Source of the DNA: Flavobacteriaceae bacterium CG2_30_31_66
GTDB lineage: Bacteria > Bacteroidota > Bacteroidia > Flavobacteriales > Flavobacteriaceae
Direction of reading: 5' to 3'
NCBI GenBank assembly: GCA_001873065.1
Contig: MNYM01000007.1
Span: forward strand, 1 to 47,051
Length of the DNA: 47,051 nt
Shown here: positions 43,876 to 47,051 of the stretch, piece after piece
Numbering within the stretch: the first letter of the stretch is position 1
Layout: every line of letters starts with the position of its first letter
Translations under genes and position numbers: made by a program
Notes under the pieces: generated by a model
Databases searched by the model: none
What the model was told of the DNA's origin: nothing
What the model saw: only the letters and a program-made list of their open reading frames with translations

Positions 43876-44772
43876 TTATAGTGTTTCGTTGAACAAAGTT
43901 TTTATGATTCCGTCAGAAAGTCCAATTTTTGGGACGTATATTTTTTTTGCGCCACTCCATTTCATTGCTGAAAGATAAATTTTAGTTGCAGGAATGATAA
44001 CATCTGCTCTATCAGGGTTTAAGCTTAGTTGTGAAATTCTATCTTCATAAGACATTTGTTTTAAGAATTGGTATTGAGCATTTAAGTAAACCAATGAAAT
44101 TGGTTTTCCTTCCATCAAACCAGACATTTTAAAAAGTTTGTTGATATTTCCACCAGAACCTATAAGTGAAATTCGTTTTAGATTCTGAGTATTTTTCTTT
44201 ATCCAACGTTCAACGCTTTCAAAAATTTCTTTATTTTCTAATTTGCTATTATTTAGCAATCTCACAGTTCCCATATTAAAGGATTTTGAAATCAAAATTT
44301 TTTCTTCTGAGAAAATCGTAAATTCGGTACTACCACCCCCAACATCTACATATAAATAGGAATCTGTTCCTTTGATAAGTTCTTTTAAATCAGTTGATGA
44401 AATAATTGATGCCTCTTCTTTGCCACCAATAATGGAAATTTTCACACCAGTTTCTTCAAATACTTTTTTTACGACTTCTTCACCGTTCAAAGCTTCTCTC
44501 ATGGCTGATGTGGCACAAGCCTTATAACGCTCAACTTTATGAACTTTCATGAGTAGTTTAAAAGCTTCCATAGCATCAACCATTCTTGAAATATTTTCTT
44601 CACTGATGATTCCACTCACAAAAGCGTCTGCTCCCAAACGAATAGGAACTCTAATCAAAGCTGATTTTTTAAATATCGGCTCTTTTCCTACTTGGACAAT
44701 AACGTTTGATACTAATAATCTGATAGCGTTAGATCCAATATCTATGGCTCCGTATTTTTTAATTTCTATCAA
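43876..44772 (-). CDS. Ppx/GppA-family phosphatase
   Basis: A 298-aa ASKHA-fold phosphatase acting on polyphosphate or pppGpp. The phosphate-binding loops are IDIGSNAIRLLV at the N-terminus and YVDVGGGSTEF mid-protein, with IIGGKEEASII between. It is the short form, lacking the C-terminal HD domain of E. coli Ppx, as usual in Bacteroidota. It begins 1 nt after a SixA-like phosphatase, so the two phosphatases are coupled. Whether polyphosphate or the alarmone is the substrate cannot be told. Confidence 0.92.
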   Translation of the reverse strand: MIEIKKYGAIDIGSNAIRLLVSNVIVQVGKEPIFKKSALIRVPIRLGADAFVSGIISEENISRMVDAMEAFKLLMKVHKVERYKACATSAMREALNGEEVVKKVFEETGVKISIIGGKEEASIISSTDLKELIKGTDSYLYVDVGGGSTEFTIFSEEKILISKSFNMGTVRLLNNSKLENKEIFESVERWIKKNTQNLKRISLIGSGGNINKLFKMSGLMEGKPISLVYLNAQYQFLKQMSYEDRISQLSLNPDRADVIIPATKIYLSAMKWSGAKKIYVPKIGLSDGIIKTLFNETL

Positions 44773-44773
44773 T

Positions 44774-45262
44774 CTATCTGTGATTTTTTGGAAATTCGGT
44801 TAAGAAGGTTTTTCCTTTTTTGACGTCTTTCCAATGTTTGTCTTGAAATTGAATCCCTATTACTCCACAAGTTGGTACATGAGCAATAGGAATATCTCCA
44901 TATTTGTTTACAAAAGTATTAATGCCATGATCATGACTAAAAATAATAGCCGAACTGTAGCCATCATCTAATGCTTTTACAGTTTTTACTAAATAACCAT
45001 CACTAAAACTATATAATTGACGACTTTTTACCAATCCAGAAATAGGATATTGAAAATTTTCGCAAAAAATTAATGCTGTATGAAGTGCCCTGTTTGCACT
45101 ACTTGAAATAAAAATGCCTGGTCTTTCAATTTCGCTTGATAAGAATTTTGAAATTAAATGAGCATCTTTAATACCACTTTTTTTCAATGGACGGTCTATA
45201 TCATCAATTCCTTTATAGTCCCAAGAAGATTTTGCGTGTCTAACAATAAATAATGTTTTCAT
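44774..45262 (-). CDS. SixA-like histidine phosphatase
   Basis: A 162-aa histidine phosphatase with the catalytic motif RHAKSSW (phospho-His at H9). A second active-site His lies in IIFSHDHGIN, and ISSSANRALHTA supplies the conserved Arg region. SixA dephosphorylates phosphohistidine proteins in E. coli; the substrate here is unknown. It lies between pdxH (34 bp upstream) and the Ppx/GppA gene (1 nt downstream), probably one operon. Confidence 0.9.
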   Translation of the reverse strand: MKTLFIVRHAKSSWDYKGIDDIDRPLKKSGIKDAHLISKFLSSEIERPGIFISSSANRALHTALIFCENFQYPISGLVKSRQLYSFSDGYLVKTVKALDDGYSSAIIFSHDHGINTFVNKYGDIPIAHVPTCGVIGIQFQDKHWKDVKKGKTFLTEFPKNHR

Positions 45263-45296
45263 TAAAGTTTAATCGTTCAAGCTGTAAATATAAAAT

Positions 45297-45944
45297 TTAT
45301 GGTGCTAATCTTTCTATTTTCCAAGAAAAATCTTCTATTAATGTATATCGTATTCTATCATGCATTCTATTAGGCCTTCCTTGCCAAAATTCAATTGAAA
45401 TGGGTTTGATTAGAAAACCTCCCCAATGTTTGGGTCTTGGGATTTCTAAATTTTTGAATTTTTTTTCAAAATCAGCCAATTTTTCGGCCAATTCTTTTTT
45501 AGATGATACTACGGAGCTTTGGTTTGATGCCCATGCGCCTAATTTACTTCCATCAGGTCTCGATTCAAAATATCCGTCAGATAAATTTTCTGACAATTTT
45601 TCGGCGTTTCCTTTGATGATGATTTGCTGTTCTAATGCTGGCCAAAAAAAAGACAAACAAACATTGTTGTTATTTAAAATTGCTTTTCCTTTTTCAGAAT
45701 CATAATTTGTATAAAAAATAAATCCTTCCCAGGTATATTTTTTAAGCAAAACAATCCTGCTTTTTGGAAATCCATCAACACCAATAGTGGCAATTGTCAT
45801 GGCATTTGTTTCTTCAACAGTTTCTGAATCATCAGCATTGATAAACCAAGATTGGAACAATTCCATTGGGTTTTCTGGGCAGTTTTCTTCGAGAAGTTCT
45901 TGTTTTTCGTAAGATTTTCTGTAGTTACTTAGGTCTTTTGACAT
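45297..45944 (-). CDS. pdxH: Pyridoxamine 5'-phosphate oxidase
   Basis: PdxH oxidises pyridoxine or pyridoxamine 5'-phosphate to the active cofactor PLP, using FMN. The 215-aa protein has the family segments NAMTIATIGVDGFPKSRIVLLK (FMN binding), GFIFYTNYDSEKG, VCLSFFWPALEQQIIIKG, ESRPDGSKLGAWASNQS and the C-terminal signature FWQGRPNRMHDRIRY. It leads the minus-strand group pdxH-sixA-ppx. Confidence 0.96.
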   Translation of the reverse strand: MSKDLSNYRKSYEKQELLEENCPENPMELFQSWFINADDSETVEETNAMTIATIGVDGFPKSRIVLLKKYTWEGFIFYTNYDSEKGKAILNNNNVCLSFFWPALEQQIIIKGNAEKLSENLSDGYFESRPDGSKLGAWASNQSSVVSSKKELAEKLADFEKKFKNLEIPRPKHWGGFLIKPISIEFWQGRPNRMHDRIRYTLIEDFSWKIERLAP

Positions 45945-46016
45945 TCTTTCTTTAATTGGATTGTAAAAATAAAAACGTTTTAATAAAAAAGAATCATTTT
46001 TTGAAAAAGATATAAA

Positions 46017-46046
46017 AAAAAGACTGTCACAATTGACAGTCTTTTT
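46017..46046 (-). terminator. Terminator after the T9SS cargo gene
   Basis: A 13-bp perfect stem (46017-46029 with 46034-46046) with 4-nt loop CAAT, followed on the minus strand by further T, lies 24 bp after the stop of the T9SS cargo gene. Confidence 0.88.
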
Positions 46047-46069
46047 AATTTTAAAAATTCAATTTTTGA

Positions 46070-47051
46070 TTATTTAAAAATAATTTTAGAAGTACCATAA
46101 TTTGTTTTACCACTAGAAACTTTCAACAAATAAACGCCAGTTTTCACTTTAAAGTCAAATTCTAGTTCGTTTTTACCAGCAGTTAATTGTGCTTTTGATT
46201 TGTGGATTGTTTTTCCAGTAACATCAGTTAAAGTAACAGTTGCTTCTGTATCAGTTTTACTGAATAACAACACATTTACATTTCCTTTTGATGGATTTGG
46301 ATACGTCATCAACTCGTTTTCAAAGGTTTCTTCTTTTTCAATGATTACTCCATTTGAACCTGCAACTTTCACAAATTTCACATCAGAAATTGTCAAATCC
46401 AATTCTTTTGTTTGCGCCTCAACAGGCAAGAATGTGAATGTTAATGTAGTTAAATCGTCAGCAACCATCTTGTCTTGAGTTCCTGTAGAAGAGAAAATAT
46501 CAAATGGAACATAATATGTTTGTTCTTCTTTAGATAAATCAACCATCAATCTGTATTGTTTTTTCCAATCTTCGATAGATGATTTGATCAAACCTAATTC
46601 GATTAATCCATTTCCTTTTGCAGTGAATGACACATAATTATATTCAGTATAATTCGCTGATAAAGTTCCAGGTAATAACGATTTGTACACGGTTAAATAA
46701 TCATATTCACTGGTTGCTTTGATTTCAACATTTCTGTTGATAGCAAGTTCGTCATCATTGTAAATTCTGTCAAAATTGTTTGACACAAAATAGTTTTGGA
46801 TTTTGGTATATTTTGAATCAAAATCCAATCCCCAGTTACCATCTGCATGATAAAATGCGTCTTCAACTTCGCCATTTACTTTGATTAATCCATCATATTC
46901 ATACGCATCTTTGATGTCAATTAAAACGATTTGTTCAGCTTTTGCATTGATAGGATTGTAACGTTGTTTTACATTTCCAGCAGTTTCAGAATATTTTTCT
47001 TCCATTTCAATTTCACCACCAATCGTTCCTTTGTCACTTCTTAATTTCAAC
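46070..47051 (-). CDS. C-terminal part of a T9SS-secreted protein (partial)
   Basis: The reading frame runs off the right edge, so only about 326 C-terminal residues are seen; the TTG at its edge is not a plausible start. The last 80 residues are a type A T9SS sorting domain (MTYPNPSKGNVNVLLF, VTLTDVTGKTIHKS, TGVYLLKVSS, SKIIFK). Upstream, a beta-rich domain of about 180 residues (FYHADGNWGLDFDSKYTKIQNYF, YVSFTAKGNGLIELGLIKSS, TLTFTFLPVEA, DVKFVKV) looks like a carbohydrate-binding or CIA30-like jelly-roll. The cargo is probably a surface or secreted enzyme, but its catalytic part is outside the window. Confidence 0.85.
   Translation of the reverse strand, partial: LKLRSDKGTIGGEIEMEEKYSETAGNVKQRYNPINAKAEQIVLIDIKDAYEYDGLIKVNGEVEDAFYHADGNWGLDFDSKYTKIQNYFVSNNFDRIYNDDELAINRNVEIKATSEYDYLTVYKSLLPGTLSANYTEYNYVSFTAKGNGLIELGLIKSSIEDWKKQYRLMVDLSKEEQTYYVPFDIFSSTGTQDKMVADDLTTLTFTFLPVEAQTKELDLTISDVKFVKVAGSNGVIIEKEETFENELMTYPNPSKGNVNVLLFSKTDTEATVTLTDVTGKTIHKSKAQLTAGKNELEFDFKVKTGVYLLKVSSGKTNYGTSKIIFK

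Noticed and set aside
21197..47051. Shared KLRSDK sequence at the end of the fatty acid hydroxylase and at the right-edge protein
   Set aside because: The codons differ and the surrounding sequence is unrelated, so it is coincidence and not a repeat.
1..47051. Prophage, transposon or defence island
   Set aside because: No integrase, transposase, terminase, toxin-antitoxin or restriction gene was seen; the window consists mainly of housekeeping operons.

Overview
The window reads as a stretch of core chromosome from a low-GC member of the Bacteroidota, most likely a marine Flavobacteriaceae (Polaribacter/Tenacibaculum-like; the genus is inference). The signs are the strongly AT-rich sequence, absence of Shine-Dalgarno sites before ATGs, promoter elements of the TTG-N19-20-TAnnTTTG type, two proteins with type IX secretion (T9SS) C-terminal sorting domains, and several gene groups I recognise from flavobacteria (rsfS-ftsH-LUD-cdsA-psd; pyrR-pyrB-rnz). 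No rRNA, tRNA, CRISPR array, insertion sequence, prophage or replication origin was seen.

Layout. 1-455: possible tail of an upstream gene, then 14 tandem 21-bp units. 456-3132: a periplasmic molybdenum hydroxylase (IorA/IorB type). 3275-5104: GAF histidine kinase and a Nudix hydrolase. 5112-7045: pyrE, a small SRPBCC-like protein and birA. 7135-12433: a seven-gene operon for ribosome silencing, membrane proteolysis (FtsH) and phospholipid synthesis (CdsA, Psd), with an acyl-CoA-binding protein and a YceI lipoprotein. 12419-15990: an epimerase-like protein and a large secreted zinc metalloprotease. 16159-18834: a VWA protein with its MoxR-like AAA+ ATPase. 18919-25948, all on the minus strand: a secreted unknown, M28 peptidase, fatty-acid hydroxylase, GNAT acetyltransferase, DEAD-box helicase and HtpG. 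26119-28913: two envelope lipoproteins, a KAS III enzyme and a CoA-binding protein. 28936-31988: the minus-strand operon pyrR-pyrB-small protein-mini T9SS protein-rnz. 32179-37092: a TPR protein, a frameshifted MBL-fold hydrolase, two tandem DUF368 (PopT-like lipid carrier) transporters and aroE. 37203-47051: DUF349 protein, cysteine-less zinc-ribbon-family protein, Nif3-like protein, lpxK, secreted thioredoxin, OmpA protein, Ppx/GppA, SixA-like phosphatase, pdxH and the end of a T9SS cargo protein.

Most genes are housekeeping: pyrimidine synthesis (pyrE, pyrB, pyrR), envelope lipid supply (cdsA, psd, lpxK, DUF368 pair), protein and RNA quality control (ftsH, htpG, rnz, rsfS, DEAD-box helicase) and cofactor or amino-acid synthesis (birA, pdxH, aroE).

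I found no clear new defence or mobile system. The most unusual features are the 21-bp array, whose period equals two DNA helical turns and whose units carry a short palindrome; an eight-G tract that breaks an otherwise intact MBL-fold gene; a secretion-tag protein with essentially no cargo; and a zinc-ribbon-family protein lacking every cysteine. All functions are inferred from motifs read by eye and from gene context; no database search was run.
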